64,000 nucleotides of DNA from Candidatus Paracaedibacter acanthamoebae (GCF_000742835.1 NZ_CP008941.1:2285690-2349689), one strand, 5' to 3'. Shown: positions 9,201-18,830, numbered from the stretch's first letter. Numbers and translations are program-made. The notes: generated by a model not told the origin, from the sequence alone.

Positions 9201-9736
9201 AAAAGGTGCGCCAATCAGAAATTGATTTAGAAACGGACCAATTGACGAAGATTATTGCCCAATCACTTTATCGTTTGATGGCTTATAAAGATGAATACGA
9301 AGTGGCGCGGCTTTATTCGAATGGTGATTTTGTGCGGCGCTTAAAGCAGCAGTTTGAAGGTGATGTAAAGATGGTTTTCCATTTGGCACCCCCTCTCTTG
9401 GCGAAGAAAAATGCCAAGGGGGAATTGCAAAAAATGAATTTTGGTCCGTGGATGATGTCGGCTTTCAAGCTGTTGTCAAAGTTTAAATTTTTGCGTGGAA
9501 CCGTCTTCGATATTTTTGGCTATTCGACTGAGCGCCAACTTGAACGTCAGTGGATTAAAGATTACCGGAAAACAATTGATCACGTATTGGCCAGCGTCAC
9601 TAAAGACAAAATAGATCAAGCCTGTGCCTTAATGGAATTACCACAAAAGATCCGGGGTTATGGCCATGTGAAAGAGCAAAACCATCACCACATTAAGCCC
9701 CTATGGGATCAAGCCTTGCAAGAATGGTGTGACTAA
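6284..9736 (+). CDS. Indolepyruvate:ferredoxin oxidoreductase family protein (fused alpha-gamma)
   Basis: A 1150-residue single-chain 2-oxoacid:ferredoxin oxidoreductase. The N-terminal pyrimidine-binding domain (GYRGSPLGGFDQAL) is followed by the TPP-binding domain (residues ~440-560, CSGCPHNTST, GDGTYFHSG, NDAVAMTGGQ), a Cys-rich segment (CEGCGDCGKKSNC and further Cys) for Fe-S clusters, and a C-terminal gamma domain (ITGVGGTGVTTIGALL). The enzyme decarboxylates aryl or branched 2-oxoacids from amino-acid degradation to acyl-CoA and passes electrons to ferredoxin. The fused form is typical of aerobic proteobacteria. It is monocistronic with a GGGGGAGGGG-like Shine-Dalgarno region before the ATG. 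Confidence 0.95.
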   Translation: MSKIVRQVDLEDKYTLETGQVFITGTQALVRLPLMQRRLDKKNGLKTAGFISGYRGSPLGGFDQALWKSRPYLEANNIKFQPGLNEDLGATAVWGSQQVHLSPQATVDGVFALWYGKGPGVDRTGDVFKHANFAGTSKHGGVLALAGDDHACKSSTLPHQSEYAFVDAFMPVLHPATVQDIIDLGLYGWALSRYAGVWVGFKMLSDTVDTAASVAVDLNRFNVRLPEDFEFPVGGLSLRWPDAPVDLERRMHEYKMKAIPAFVRANSLDQVIWNHKKARIGLIAVGKGYIELRQALSDLGIDEKAAEDLGINLYKVVVSWPLEAGGIRTFCQGLDHVVVVEEKRPLIEGQLKEILYSMPADQRPSIFGKQDQDQQPLLPSIYELTSQKIAAALAHLWQGLEGFDPYKESFARVREAEIQKTLADTKLLRLPYYCSGCPHNTSTTQLPEGSRALAGIGCHYMATWIDHRTTTFTQMGGEGVPWIGTAPFTDEKHIFANLGDGTYFHSGLLAIRAAVAAKINITYKILYNDAVAMTGGQPVDGPLTVSDMTHQLAAERVQKIAIVSDNPAKYSRDVKFAAGVTIHHRLNLVEVQEMLKNTAGTTALIYDQTCAAEKRRRRKRGLMEDPNRRLFINEAVCEGCGDCGKKSNCLSVTPLETEWGRKRAIDQSSCNKDFSCANGFCPSFVSVIDGKVRRPAVSQAPDDLFATLPYPQEPSVLTRPYNIFITGVGGTGVTTIGALLGMAAHLEGKGCSVVDMAGLAQKGGAVVSHLRIAQKPEDIQATRVASRSADLLLGFDVVVTASSEGLDKIKSGHTHIVVNSHQSITGHFTKNPDYVFPQTAMENDIIQIAGRDYVDFIAAQEIATNLMGDSIMTNLLMVGYALQKGLLPLSPDSVVEAIRLNGVAIQDNTLAFNWGRLAAVDLATVQGFAYQGKPLESDHQLSESVSEMIDRRSRFLEDYQNQSYADIYRQTMEKVRQSEIDLETDQLTKIIAQSLYRLMAYKDEYEVARLYSNGDFVRRLKQQFEGDVKMVFHLAPPLLAKKNAKGELQKMNFGPWMMSAFKLLSKFKFLRGTVFDIFGYSTERQLERQWIKDYRKTIDHVLASVTKDKIDQACALMELPQKIRGYGHVKEQNHHHIKPLWDQALQEWCD

Positions 9737-9994
9737 AATTGTAATCTATTTTTTTATCACCTTTCGTAAATTCTGAGAGGGATTTAGGTTAGGTAATCTT
9801 TACTTAGGTTTTCCCCCTACGCAAATTTACGCGATAGGACGCATACTCGCTTATTCGTATTGTCGGGATGGTTAAAGTGTGACTCTTAAAAGGTTCTTTA
9901 ATAAAAACCAGAAAAAAATGCAGACAAGCCTTTTTACATTAAAGAAAGCCTTTCACTTTAGTTAGCTATTAAACTCTAATGTATGGAGCATATT

Positions 9995-11830
9995 ATGGTA
10001 TTGCCGCAGAAAATATCTCTTTCCGAGCGTTTTCTCGATAGAGGGGCCTTATTAATGAAAGCCGCTTTCTTATTTTTTATTGGTCAGATAGGGGCTTTGG
10101 ACAGTAGAGAGATAAATGACTTAACGCCCTCTCAAAATCAATTCATCAATCTTAACCTGACAAATGCTAAAGATGTCAAAAAAACGGATGCTATTGTTAA
10201 AAATGGATGGTATAACGCTCGGTTATTGACGCCACAAAATCAAGTTTATACAACTGACGACAATGAATATGCATTGTATGATAGCCAAGATAAGCCATCG
10301 AAGGCGCATGTGTATCGTCAATCTGCTGCACAAGGTAAAAATTCTAAATCACATGCTTGGGTGGCAACATCCTCTTTAAAGTCAGTTTCGGTCGATGCGT
10401 CTATTAGAACAGCTACTCAGCGTAAGAATGAAACTAAAACCACCTTTATTCAATATGATAAAATGGGAATAAAACAAAAAGGCGCCGATTTCAGGGTAGA
10501 TATCATCAATGAGCAGGGACAAGTTAATTATGATGGCGGGCATCTTGTCGATCATAAATTTAGTGCCCAAGGATCTCACACCGATGCTGCTAATTACATT
10601 CCGCAGCATTATTTTTATAATCGCTGGTTAAAGGAACATCTGGTAAAAAAAGCTGAAGGTTATTTAGAAATTGCTCTTTATACACCGAACCCTCCAAAGA
10701 TTAAGGTCAAAGGTGAAGAGCGGTATGACCCAATTCCCATAGGAATTTTGCTTGTTACCCTTTCTGCTCAGACTATTGAAGCAGCCTATTATTTTCCTAA
10801 TAATAAATATAATTACCGAGAACTGCAGAAGGACTTAGGCATTGAGAAAAATATCGCTAAGCAAATGGTGGATAATTTTCGCTTAAATGAATGCCTGCAT
10901 CAACTCTTAGAGCCCGCTATTATTCATTATTCCAAAACACACGGCATAAACGTACAAAGCCAATCAAAGCATGAAGCTCAAGGAGAAGGACGAGTGGCAG
11001 ATTTGGTTGAGGGAATGGGAAGCCTAAATTGTGAGGAGAGTGAAGCGCTTATCTCGCGTCTTGCATCCAACGTTTTTCATCAAGAAGAAGTTGAGCTTGA
11101 GACTATTTTTTCTCCCTTTTGTTCTGCGGCCGATAATAATCCATCTAATAGCGAAGCGATCCAGGCGGCAGTGAACATTTTAGGTAAATTTCTTATCGAC
11201 TATGGCATGAAAAATGCTTTGAAATCAGAAATAGTGTCAACCCATTCTCGGATTATGTTTGCCAACATTATAACTGATTTTATTGAAGCTCATGATCAGG
11301 TCAGTGAAAAGGCTATGGAGAATATTGATAAGTTATTCTCGATTGTTTATCCGTCCACCTTGAAGGAATTATTTAAAGCTAAAAAAAGGATGACCTTAAC
11401 TGATTTGCTTTATTTTGGCAATCTCTATAATAAACTGTCCTCACCTCACATTCATGCGTCCTTTTTGGAGGGGTTTAGCATTTGTGAGGATATGGACTTA
11501 GATGATAATCTTTCAAAATTTATCTCTATTCTAGAAAGCTTACATGAAGTCGTTCAAAATCAAACATTAACGGTGCCTCAACAACAGAACTTGATCGATT
11601 TGATGCTCGATGCGCAGGATAGTATCGATTATTTGATAGAGACAGGCTTTCCGGAAGAGGAGTTTAAAGATTCTTTAAGGTTCTTAAAAAAATTTAAGAA
11701 TATCATAAGAAAGTGGAAAAAGATGCCATCCTTAACCAAGGGAACTTATCAAAATAGTCCTAATTCTCAACATTTTTTTAGAAGTTCGTCTGGATATTAT
11801 CAAAGTCGAATTTGTCAACTCGGAGCATAA
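9995..11830 (+). CDS. Secreted DNA/RNA non-specific endonuclease-like protein
   Basis: A 611-residue protein. I chose the ATG at 9995 over one four codons upstream because GGAG (9984-9987) has correct spacing only to 9995. The N-terminus carries MKAAFLFFIGQIGALDS, a likely export signal about 20 residues in. Around residues 178-215 the motif YDGGHLVDHKFSAQGSHTD ... NYIPQHYFYNRW resembles the Endonuclea_NS_2 active site (D-x-GH followed by N-x-[VI]-P ... N), with the His as general base. The C-terminal 350 residues are helical and unrecognised. The patatin gene converges on it. A secreted effector nuclease is plausible but unproven. Confidence 0.62.
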   Translation: MVLPQKISLSERFLDRGALLMKAAFLFFIGQIGALDSREINDLTPSQNQFINLNLTNAKDVKKTDAIVKNGWYNARLLTPQNQVYTTDDNEYALYDSQDKPSKAHVYRQSAAQGKNSKSHAWVATSSLKSVSVDASIRTATQRKNETKTTFIQYDKMGIKQKGADFRVDIINEQGQVNYDGGHLVDHKFSAQGSHTDAANYIPQHYFYNRWLKEHLVKKAEGYLEIALYTPNPPKIKVKGEERYDPIPIGILLVTLSAQTIEAAYYFPNNKYNYRELQKDLGIEKNIAKQMVDNFRLNECLHQLLEPAIIHYSKTHGINVQSQSKHEAQGEGRVADLVEGMGSLNCEESEALISRLASNVFHQEEVELETIFSPFCSAADNNPSNSEAIQAAVNILGKFLIDYGMKNALKSEIVSTHSRIMFANIITDFIEAHDQVSEKAMENIDKLFSIVYPSTLKELFKAKKRMTLTDLLYFGNLYNKLSSPHIHASFLEGFSICEDMDLDDNLSKFISILESLHEVVQNQTLTVPQQQNLIDLMLDAQDSIDYLIETGFPEEEFKDSLRFLKKFKNIIRKWKKMPSLTKGTYQNSPNSQHFFRSSSGYYQSRICQLGA

Positions 11831-11894
11831 CATACAGATCTTTGGAGATTAAACTTCCTTTTAGAAGAGGAGGCTTAGTCTTCAAAGATATTCC

Positions 11895-12905
11895 CTACCC
11901 ACCCAGCATCTTCGCAGCGCGGTCAATAATGTCGGGGTGATCTTTGATATAGGTTAGAGCTGCAGTTTCGATGGCTAGTATACTTTGGGGGCTATAATCA
12001 TCCAGCCCAATATTGGTTGGAAGTGATCCATTAACCCGAAGGAGTTGATCGGCAGAGAGTAAATCCTCCGTCCATTGATTATACATATTGCTGGATGATT
12101 TCATGATCATATCACTGATGGGGACAACCCATTGAAGAACACCATTATTATGGGCATCTTCATACCTCATCCCGGTGGGATAGGTGCCTGTCCCAAAAGA
12201 TACCATTTTCAAGTTTTGCAAAACTTCCCATCCATAATGCTTTTTTAACTGGATTGCTGTGGCGGTACTGGGATTGTTAACAATCAGCCCACCATCCCCC
12301 AAAGCATATCCTTTCCATTGAGTCAGGGGGAAATAAGGAGGGGCTGCGGCCGAGGATCGAATTGCAAACCAGATTGTTTCATCTTCTTCAGGATCTTTTT
12401 GCGCTTTTTTGGAGTCAAAAATTTTGACTGTTTGCGTTGTAATGTTTGTGGAATAAGCAATAACATGGTGGTTTTCTATATCCCGCAGGGTGCGTTGAGA
12501 AAAATTTTCTTGTAATAATGTTTCGAAATGAGTTGGACCATATTTGGGGCCGTATAAACCATCGCCTGTTTCAATCATTTCCCAGGTCGTATGATAAAAA
12601 ATTTCGCTGCTGTGATTTTTATACAGGTTTTCCATGGCTTCCAGTGACTTATTTTCCGCCAGACCAAAACTTAAAATACTGCCAGTGGAGGTACCCGCTA
12701 AAACCTGCGCGTGCTCTGAAATTGTCCCATTAAGACGACCTTCAACCGCTTGCATAATTTTTATTGTATAAAGACCCCGAATACCGCCCCCGTCAATTGT
12801 TATTACTGTTGGGGGAAGCGATAGAGGTTCAATCGGGGCTTCTTGAATGCTTAAGGGGGCTGTTACCACTTGCGCCCCATAAACAAAGGTTTTTAACCAA
12901 TCCAT
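11895..12905 (-). CDS. Patatin-like phospholipase
   Basis: A 336-residue patatin-family acyl hydrolase. It has the Gly-rich oxyanion loop DGGGIRG (residues 38-44), the nucleophile elbow GTSTG with Ser73, and the DGG triplet with catalytic Asp204. The Ser-Asp dyad is complete. The 30-residue N-terminal extension is not a clear Sec signal, so export would need another route. Bacterial patatins such as ExoU or rickettsial Pat1/Pat2 attack host phospholipids, and a role in host-membrane damage is an inference from that. It ends 64 bp from the convergent nuclease-like gene. Confidence 0.92.
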   Translation of the reverse strand: MDWLKTFVYGAQVVTAPLSIQEAPIEPLSLPPTVITIDGGGIRGLYTIKIMQAVEGRLNGTISEHAQVLAGTSTGSILSFGLAENKSLEAMENLYKNHSSEIFYHTTWEMIETGDGLYGPKYGPTHFETLLQENFSQRTLRDIENHHVIAYSTNITTQTVKIFDSKKAQKDPEEDETIWFAIRSSAAAPPYFPLTQWKGYALGDGGLIVNNPSTATAIQLKKHYGWEVLQNLKMVSFGTGTYPTGMRYEDAHNNGVLQWVVPISDMIMKSSSNMYNQWTEDLLSADQLLRVNGSLPTNIGLDDYSPQSILAIETAALTYIKDHPDIIDRAAKMLGG

Positions 12906-12977
12906 TTAAACCTCTTTTATAACGTATATAGCCATAAAATTAGTTTAAATGCAAAAAAGTTAAAATTAAATTATTTT

Positions 12978-13389
12978 TTAGCAGCTTTTGTTGATATCAT
13001 CTTTTAAGAAATTCAGTAGTTCTTTATATAGATCAGGAAATAATGCTTGAATGCGCTTTTGGTGACCATTTCTTAAGCGTGAATAGATTTCTTTTAATTG
13101 GTTCTTCTGAGGATCCTCACTCATTCCAGCTCTTTCCATATGATTGTAAAAACAGGTCCAACAGGCAGCGAGCCCCCGCGTGCCATGGGGGGGATTCACC
13201 AAAATTTTTTGCAAAGAAAACGGCTGTCCACTTTTTGAATTCTGGTTTAACAGATTCTTCGAGGATTGGTTCAAAGCGCTCCATAACTTCTTCATGTGTA
13301 TAAAAGTGGGTAGGATCATTAAATGGTTTAAGAGTATCAGAAGCTGTTGCAGCTGACAAAATAAGGGCAATAAGAAGGCTAAATTTCAT
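12978..13389 (-). pseudogene. Frameshifted small secreted protein (two frames joined at a G7 run)
   Basis: Two overlapping minus-strand frames are halves of one gene. The first (from 13389) begins with signal peptide MKFSLLIALILSAATAS and reads through TAVFFAKNFGESPP. The second continues HGTRGLAACWTCFYNHMERAG to DDINKSC at 12978. The frame change lies at a run of seven G (13187-13193 on the plus strand). Six would restore a 136-residue exported protein. Whether this is a real mutation, phase-variable slippage or a sequencing error cannot be decided here. The family is unrecognised; the downstream half has several Cys. Confidence 0.7.
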
Positions 13390-13476
13390 AATACTTTGTA
13401 GAATGTTTAGGTTAAATTGATTCTTTCATTAATAACAGTTGAGTGAAAAAATATCAGCAGCCACATCGTCGCAGGA

Positions 13477-14202
13477 TTACTTAGGTTTCTTACTCAATAA
13501 ATCAATCATGCCCCATAAAGATCGTAAGTCTTGTTCTGTGGGTTGGAGGCGGGTAAAAACATTCTCAAGATTTTGCTTCATTAAAGGCTTTTTCTCAGGC
13601 ACCCGCCAATAGTTAATGGTATCTAGTTTTGTTTCTAGAAAGTTTAAAAAGGCTTGCAGCTGTTGTTGGGACGCCGGGCATGTTTCTCCACAATAAAGAT
13701 TAGCCTGAGCGTTGGCTGTGTAATGAGAGAGTTCATAGGCCATAATAACGCTGGCCTGAGCTAAATTCATGGAAGAAAAATCAGGGTTAACCGGAATTTG
13801 AATAACACCATGACAACGGGCTAAATGATCATTCAATAACCCTGTCCGTTCTGGTCCAAACAGAATGCCAACTTCGCCCCGTGCCAACTGAGAGTGAACA
13901 CGATCGGCGGCTTGGCGAATGGGAATGTATTCTTTAATCAAGTGACGTTGGGTGGCGCACGTTCCAAACACCCAATTAAGATCGGCAATGGCTTCTTCCA
14001 AGGTCGCATACAGGATGGCACTCCCCAAGATTTTTTCAGCACCGGCCGCGGTGGCCATCGCTTTAGGATCCTGAATATCACAAAGGGGATCAATGATTCT
14101 TAAGTTATTAAGGCCGAAATTGCCCATGGCCCGAGCAACAGCCCCAATATTTTCCGGCAACTGGGGTTTGTACAACAGGAAAATAGGCTGCTTAGTCATC
14201 AT
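13477..14202 (-). CDS. trmJ: SpoU-family RNA 2'-O-methyltransferase, TrmJ-like
   Basis: A 241-residue SPOUT methyltransferase. Motif 1 is NIGAVARAMGNFGL, motif 2 is LFGPERTGL and motif 3 is IPVNPDFSSMNLAQASVIMAYEL, together forming the trefoil-knot AdoMet site. TrmJ methylates the ribose of residue 32 in tRNA anticodon loops. The start has two adjacent ATG codons and either could be used. It lies four bases downstream of the cysS stop in a gltX-cysS-trmJ run, so all three probably form one translation-related operon. Confidence 0.88.
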   Translation of the reverse strand: MMTKQPIFLLYKPQLPENIGAVARAMGNFGLNNLRIIDPLCDIQDPKAMATAAGAEKILGSAILYATLEEAIADLNWVFGTCATQRHLIKEYIPIRQAADRVHSQLARGEVGILFGPERTGLLNDHLARCHGVIQIPVNPDFSSMNLAQASVIMAYELSHYTANAQANLYCGETCPASQQQLQAFLNFLETKLDTINYWRVPEKKPLMKQNLENVFTRLQPTEQDLRSLWGMIDLLSKKPK

Positions 14203-14205
14203 AGC

Positions 14206-15567
14206 CTAAGCACGACGCCAGGTCGTTCCAGAAGCAGAGTCTTCTAAAACGACACCCATGTCCAATAAGTGTTGCCGTAAACGATCGGCTTCGCCAAAGT
14301 CTCGATTAGCGCGGGCTTGGTTGCGATGGCTGATAAGCTCCTCAATTTCTGTGGTATTAAGGTTATCTTCTCCTTTGAACCATAGATCGGGATCTTGTTG
14401 GAGGATTCCTAATAACACGCCAGAGGCTTTCATAATGGAGGCAAGCTTTTGTTTTTCTTCAAAATCTGATGCTTTGTTGATCTGGGACGCTAAATCATGT
14501 AAATGAGATAACGCCAAAGGCACATTCATATCGTCCAAGAGAGCTGAGAAAACGTCAGGATGGATGATCGATGCTTCTGTCATCGTTAAGCCCCGCATTG
14601 CGCCATAAAGACGGTCGAGACTCGCATGGCATTGGCGAATTAGATCTTTTGATAAGTCCAAAGGCTGGCGGTAATGGGCACTCATCAGCATATAGCGTAA
14701 AGCCTCCCCCTTGAATTCTTCCAGCAATTCTCTCACGGTATAAAAATTGCCAAGAGATTTGGACATTTTTTCACCATTAACGGTCAAGTGACCGTTATGC
14801 ATCCAGTATTTTGCAAAATAGCTCGTCTTGTTGGCGCAGCAGCTTTGAGCTAATTCATTTTCATGGTGGGGAAAAGACAAATCAATGCCCCCCCCATGGA
14901 TATCAAAAGTCTTGCCGAGATATTTCTCACTCATGGCAGAACATTCAATATGCCAACCGGGTCGACCGCGTCCCCAAGGACTCTCCCAGCCGGGGGTTTC
15001 TTCATCTGAAGGTTTCCATAAAACAAAATCTCCGGCATCCTTTTTGTAAGGGGCGACTTCGACGCGGGCGCCAGCGAGTAATTCGTCCTGATTGCGACGG
15101 GATAGTTTACCGTACTCTGTAAATGTTTTAACGGCAAAGAGAACATGACCGTCAGCTGCATAGGCATGTCCCTGATCAATCAACTGCTCAATCATGCGGA
15201 TCATCTCATTAATATGCTCAGTTGCGCGGGGAGCGACATCGGGAACAAGGGCGTCTAAGGCTGCCATATCGTCATTGTAAGCTTGGGTCGTACGCTCTGT
15301 AATAGTACGGATAGATTCTCCTGATGCTTTGGCCGCCGCATTAATTTTGTCATCCACGTCCGTAATATTACGAACATACGTAACCTTGGGATACAGATGG
15401 CGTAAGAGGCGGTTCAAAATGTCAAAAACCACCACGGGACGGGCGTTACCAATGTGGGCAAAATCATAGACTGTTGGCCCACACACATAGAGGCCAATAT
15501 GATCCGGCTTTAAAGGGACAAAATCTTCTTTCTGTCGGCTATAGGTATTATAAACCTTTAACTGCAT
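14206..15567 (-). CDS. cysS: Cysteinyl-tRNA synthetase
   Basis: Class I aminoacyl-tRNA synthetase of 453 residues, normal for the family. It shows the HIGH-type motif HIGNARP after CGPTVYD, the zinc-site residues (CGPTVYD, WHIECS, HHENE) and the KMSKS loop [11 protein letters not shown]. The C-terminal helical anticodon-binding part is complete. It is 18 bp downstream of gltX and directly followed by trmJ, which supports co-transcription. Confidence 0.98.
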   Translation of the reverse strand: MQLKVYNTYSRQKEDFVPLKPDHIGLYVCGPTVYDFAHIGNARPVVVFDILNRLLRHLYPKVTYVRNITDVDDKINAAAKASGESIRTITERTTQAYNDDMAALDALVPDVAPRATEHINEMIRMIEQLIDQGHAYAADGHVLFAVKTFTEYGKLSRRNQDELLAGARVEVAPYKKDAGDFVLWKPSDEETPGWESPWGRGRPGWHIECSAMSEKYLGKTFDIHGGGIDLSFPHHENELAQSCCANKTSYFAKYWMHNGHLTVNGEKMSKSLGNFYTVRELLEEFKGEALRYMLMSAHYRQPLDLSKDLIRQCHASLDRLYGAMRGLTMTEASIIHPDVFSALLDDMNVPLALSHLHDLASQINKASDFEEKQKLASIMKASGVLLGILQQDPDLWFKGEDNLNTTEIEELISHRNQARANRDFGEADRLRQHLLDMGVVLEDSASGTTWRRA

Positions 15568-15585
15568 GGGCTCTCGATCTCTATT

Positions 15586-16938
15586 CTAAATTGACAAGCG
15601 TTTTACAGCCAAGCCGTACCCGAGCAGGGGTAAGAGTTCCTTCATTTCAGGACCATGGTCAAATCCTGTCAATGCCTGGCGTAATGGCATAAATAAATCA
15701 CGTCCTTTACGTCCCGTTTCTGCTTTGATTGCTGCTGTCCAGTCACTCCAAGTTTCTGTTGACCAGGGTGTTGGCGGTAAAAGCTTTAAGGCTGTTTGTA
15801 AATAATCTTTATCCTCGACCGTCGGGTTAATCTCTCCAAAGAACACCTGTTGCCATTGGGAAAGCTCTTCAAGGGTCTTTAGGTTACCCCGGACGTGATT
15901 CCAAATGGTCTCTGTAATGTCCGGGGCGCCGAGATCCTTAAGTTTGGGTATTAAAGCTTCATAAGGATAGACTTGATAAATTTTACGATTCAGCGTTTCT
16001 AAATCGTGCATATCAAAGCGGGGTGGCGTCCGGCTAAATGTTGCTAAATCAAAGCCCTGGGCCAACTCATCGAGATTGTGATGCAGTTCAATGGGTTGAG
16101 AGGTACCGAGTCGGGCCAGCAAGCAATTAATGGCCATCGGTTCAATCCCTTGCTCCCGTAGATTTCGAAGGCTTAAGGACCCTAAGCGTTTAGATAAGGG
16201 GCTACCATCAACATCTTTTAATAAGGTTGTATGACTAAAGTGAATGGTATCCGCTTTGCGTCCTAAGGCTTCAAAGAGTTGAACCTGGACAGCTGTATTG
16301 GTGACATGATCTTCACCTCTCAGAATATGCGTAATTTCTGTGTCAATATCATCAACAACGGAGGTTAAGGTATACAAATAAGCCCCATCAGCACGGACAA
16401 GGACAGGATCACTGAGATGGGCGCCGTGGAATTGATTTTCACCACGGATAAGGTCCTGCCATTTAATTTCCTCGGGCAATAACTTAAAGCGCCAGTGGGG
16501 ACGACGTCCTTCCTTCTCAAAAGTGGCTTTTTCTGTTTCGGTTAACTTTAAGGCCGCTCGGTCATAAAGAGGTGGTTCACCACGACTCATTTGGCGTTTA
16601 CGTTTAAAATCGAGTTCTTCTGGCGTTTCATAGCAGGGATATAAACGGCCTTCATCAATCAGTTTCTGCTTCATTTCATCATACCGCGCAAAACGGTCTG
16701 ATTGTTTCATGAAGGCATCATGGGTTATCCCAAGCCATGCTAAATCTTGTTTGATTGCCTCGGCATATTCTTCTTTGGATCGTTCTATATCTGTATCATC
16801 TTGGCGCAGCAAAAAGTGAGCCTTTTGACCCTTTAACTGATGGCTACGGACAAAAAGCCAATTAATTAAGGCCGTTCGAGCGTTACCAATGTGGAGTAAA
16901 CCTGTGGGACTGGGGGCAAAACGAACACGAATCGTCAT
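15586..16938 (-). CDS. gltX: Glutamyl-tRNA synthetase
   Basis: Class I synthetase of 450 residues with the N-terminal signature RFAPSPTGLLHIGNART and the KMSKS equivalent SPLSKRLGS. The variant loop SKRLGS, instead of SKRHGA, resembles the second GltX type of alphaproteobacteria, which often carry two copies. One copy may be specialised for tRNA-Gln charging, and only the rest of the genome can show whether a partner exists. First gene of the gltX-cysS-trmJ run. Confidence 0.95.
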   Translation of the reverse strand: MTIRVRFAPSPTGLLHIGNARTALINWLFVRSHQLKGQKAHFLLRQDDTDIERSKEEYAEAIKQDLAWLGITHDAFMKQSDRFARYDEMKQKLIDEGRLYPCYETPEELDFKRKRQMSRGEPPLYDRAALKLTETEKATFEKEGRRPHWRFKLLPEEIKWQDLIRGENQFHGAHLSDPVLVRADGAYLYTLTSVVDDIDTEITHILRGEDHVTNTAVQVQLFEALGRKADTIHFSHTTLLKDVDGSPLSKRLGSLSLRNLREQGIEPMAINCLLARLGTSQPIELHHNLDELAQGFDLATFSRTPPRFDMHDLETLNRKIYQVYPYEALIPKLKDLGAPDITETIWNHVRGNLKTLEELSQWQQVFFGEINPTVEDKDYLQTALKLLPPTPWSTETWSDWTAAIKAETGRKGRDLFMPLRQALTGFDHGPEMKELLPLLGYGLAVKRLSI

Positions 16939-17004
16939 TAGTCTATCTTTTCGTTAAAATCTCTTACCCCCAACTTACCTGGTGACCAGGTAATATTTCA
17001 AGGA

Positions 17005-17586
17005 TTAATCAATCCGACAAACGTCCGCAAAGTCAAAGCGAGGACTGCGCGGAAACAAAGCTGTTGCCTCCCCATAGCCTAAATTGCATAAAATATTCGA
17101 TTGAAAGGATGTGCCTTTGAAAAAGGCTTCGTCCACTTGAACATTGTCAAAACCAGACATGGGGCCACAGTCAAGGCCACAGGCTCTTGCTGCCAGAATG
17201 AAATAAGCCGCTTGCAGTGAGCCGTTCACCACAGCTGTTTTTTCAATCAACTCTTGATTGCCAACAAACCAAGAGCGGGCATCGGCATGGGGGAAAAGCA
17301 TTGGCAATTGTTCATAAAATTCCATGTCAGAGGCGATAATTGCAGTGACGGGTGCTGCCATGGTCTTATCAATATTACCCGGCGCAAGACATGGTTTTAG
17401 CTTTTCTTTTGCTGCTTGGGATTGAACAAACACCAACCGCAGGGGTGAGCAATTTGCACTTGTCGGGGCCATTTTTGCTAAATCAAAAACTTGGCGAAGT
17501 GTATCTTCAGAAACTTTTTTATCTTGCCATGCAGAGTGAGTACGAGCTTCAATAAATAATTGGTTTAATGCATCTTGATTAATCAT
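17005..17586 (-). CDS. Nitroreductase family protein, RutE/malonic semialdehyde reductase-like
   Basis: A 193-residue FMN-dependent nitroreductase-fold protein. The opening [31 protein letters not shown], and [13 protein letters not shown] with CNLGYG near the end are typical of the RutE/HadB subgroup (about 195 residues). That group reduces malonic semialdehyde in pyrimidine catabolism, but no rut genes surround it, so a general NAD(P)H oxidoreductase role is equally possible. It stands alone between gltX and the flagellar genes. Confidence 0.88.
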   Translation of the reverse strand: MINQDALNQLFIEARTHSAWQDKKVSEDTLRQVFDLAKMAPTSANCSPLRLVFVQSQAAKEKLKPCLAPGNIDKTMAAPVTAIIASDMEFYEQLPMLFPHADARSWFVGNQELIEKTAVVNGSLQAAYFILAARACGLDCGPMSGFDNVQVDEAFFKGTSFQSNILCNLGYGEATALFPRSPRFDFADVCRID

Positions 17587-17808
17587 GGGATTTCCTTTTG
17601 TAATCTCTACAATTCTATAAATTATAAGATTAGCGTATCCCTTAAATATGTCAAATGAATGATGTCGTAAAATGAAAAGATTAAAAAATGACTGGCGCCG
17701 GTTTTTATTGTTGTTCTTCCGACGCCTACATCATAAATAGCAACGTTAAAAATATTTTCAAGCTTTTTTTATAGTAAAGTTTATTTTCTTTGTTTTTTTC
17801 TCAGGTAT

Positions 17809-18558
17809 TTAATTAAAACTATTAACTAAACTGCCTGATAATAGTCGCCATCCATCAATTAAAACAAAGAAAATTATTTTAAAGGGAAGAGAGATCATTA
17901 CCGGTGGTAACATCATCATACCCATCGACATTAAAACGGCTGCAACCACCAGATCTATAATGAGGAAGGGGATAAAAATAAGAAACCCAATTTCAAAGGA
18001 TCGCTTAAGTTCACTGATCATAAAAGCTGGAACTAAAACCTTAAGGGGCGTATCCGATGGTTTTTCCAGTGTTTCTATTTTAGAGAGATCTAGAAACAAT
18101 CCTAAATCCTTTTCGCGGACATTCCGCAGCATAAATTCTTTGAAGGGTTCTACCGCCTTATGAATAGCTTGTTCTTCAGAAATTTTTTCGGCAACTAAAG
18201 GAGCAATGCCTTCCTCATAAGCTTTTTCAAAGGTTGGGGCCATGACAAACATTGTTAAAAACATCGCCAAGCTCATGATAACCATATTTGGCGGAGACTG
18301 CTGCAATCCGATGGAGGTTCTTAAGAATGATAAGACAACAGCCATCCGTGTAAAGGAGGTTGCCATAATAACCAGCGAGGGGGCTACGCTCAACACTGTA
18401 AATGCTAGAAATAGTTGGATCAAGCGGCCGCTATAAGATCCGTCAGCGTTTCCCATATCCAGGGTTAAGCTTTCGGCGCCCACATCATGGCTCAGAGCAA
18501 TCAAGAAGAAGGTTGTTAAGCTGACCCAAGGTAATTGGGCTTTTAGAAAATTCATCAT
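17809..18558 (-). CDS. fliP: Flagellar export apparatus protein FliP
   Basis: A 249-residue inner-membrane protein of the flagellar type III export gate. It has a signal-like N-terminus, then transmembrane blocks including FTVLSVAPSLVIMATSFTRMAVVLSFLR and a C-terminal pair with MMMLPPVMISLPFKIIFFVL and DGW, all highly conserved in FliP. The ATG overlaps the fliO stop (ATGA). FliQ and FliR are not next to it. Implies that the organism makes, or recently made, flagella or a related export machine. Confidence 0.97.
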   Translation of the reverse strand: MMNFLKAQLPWVSLTTFFLIALSHDVGAESLTLDMGNADGSYSGRLIQLFLAFTVLSVAPSLVIMATSFTRMAVVLSFLRTSIGLQQSPPNMVIMSLAMFLTMFVMAPTFEKAYEEGIAPLVAEKISEEQAIHKAVEPFKEFMLRNVREKDLGLFLDLSKIETLEKPSDTPLKVLVPAFMISELKRSFEIGFLIFIPFLIIDLVVAAVLMSMGMMMLPPVMISLPFKIIFFVLIDGWRLLSGSLVNSFN

Positions 18559-18830
18559 GCCAAAGTTTCCTCACGCAGCTTTTTGTCGAGCAATAAATCG
18601 GAGTCACCCAATAAGATAACATAATCATGAGTTTTATCGTGTAAGCGAACTAGTTGGCGTTTTGTGTCAATAGCAATGCGATCTGTTATATGAAATTCAG
18701 TGTACTTACGACCAGCCATCTTAAAATTTGTCTTGTTCATGATCCATCGCATGCCATATAAAACGGCGATCATGACAAGAATGACGCCGATAAAAGATAG
18801 AAATGTGTAGGCTAACGATGGCATCTCCAT
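18555..18830 (-). CDS. fliO: Flagellar biosynthesis protein FliO
   Basis: A 91-residue protein with one N-terminal transmembrane segment (FLSFIGVILVMIAVLYGMRWIM) and a small beta-rich cytoplasmic domain containing DRIAIDTKRQLVRL and HDYVILLGDSDLLL, matching the compact FliO family. FliO stabilises FliP rings during assembly. Position directly before fliP with overlapping codons supports the call. The start follows immediately on the stop of the preceding gene. Confidence 0.88.
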   Translation of the reverse strand: MEMPSLAYTFLSFIGVILVMIAVLYGMRWIMNKTNFKMAGRKYTEFHITDRIAIDTKRQLVRLHDKTHDYVILLGDSDLLLDKKLREETLA

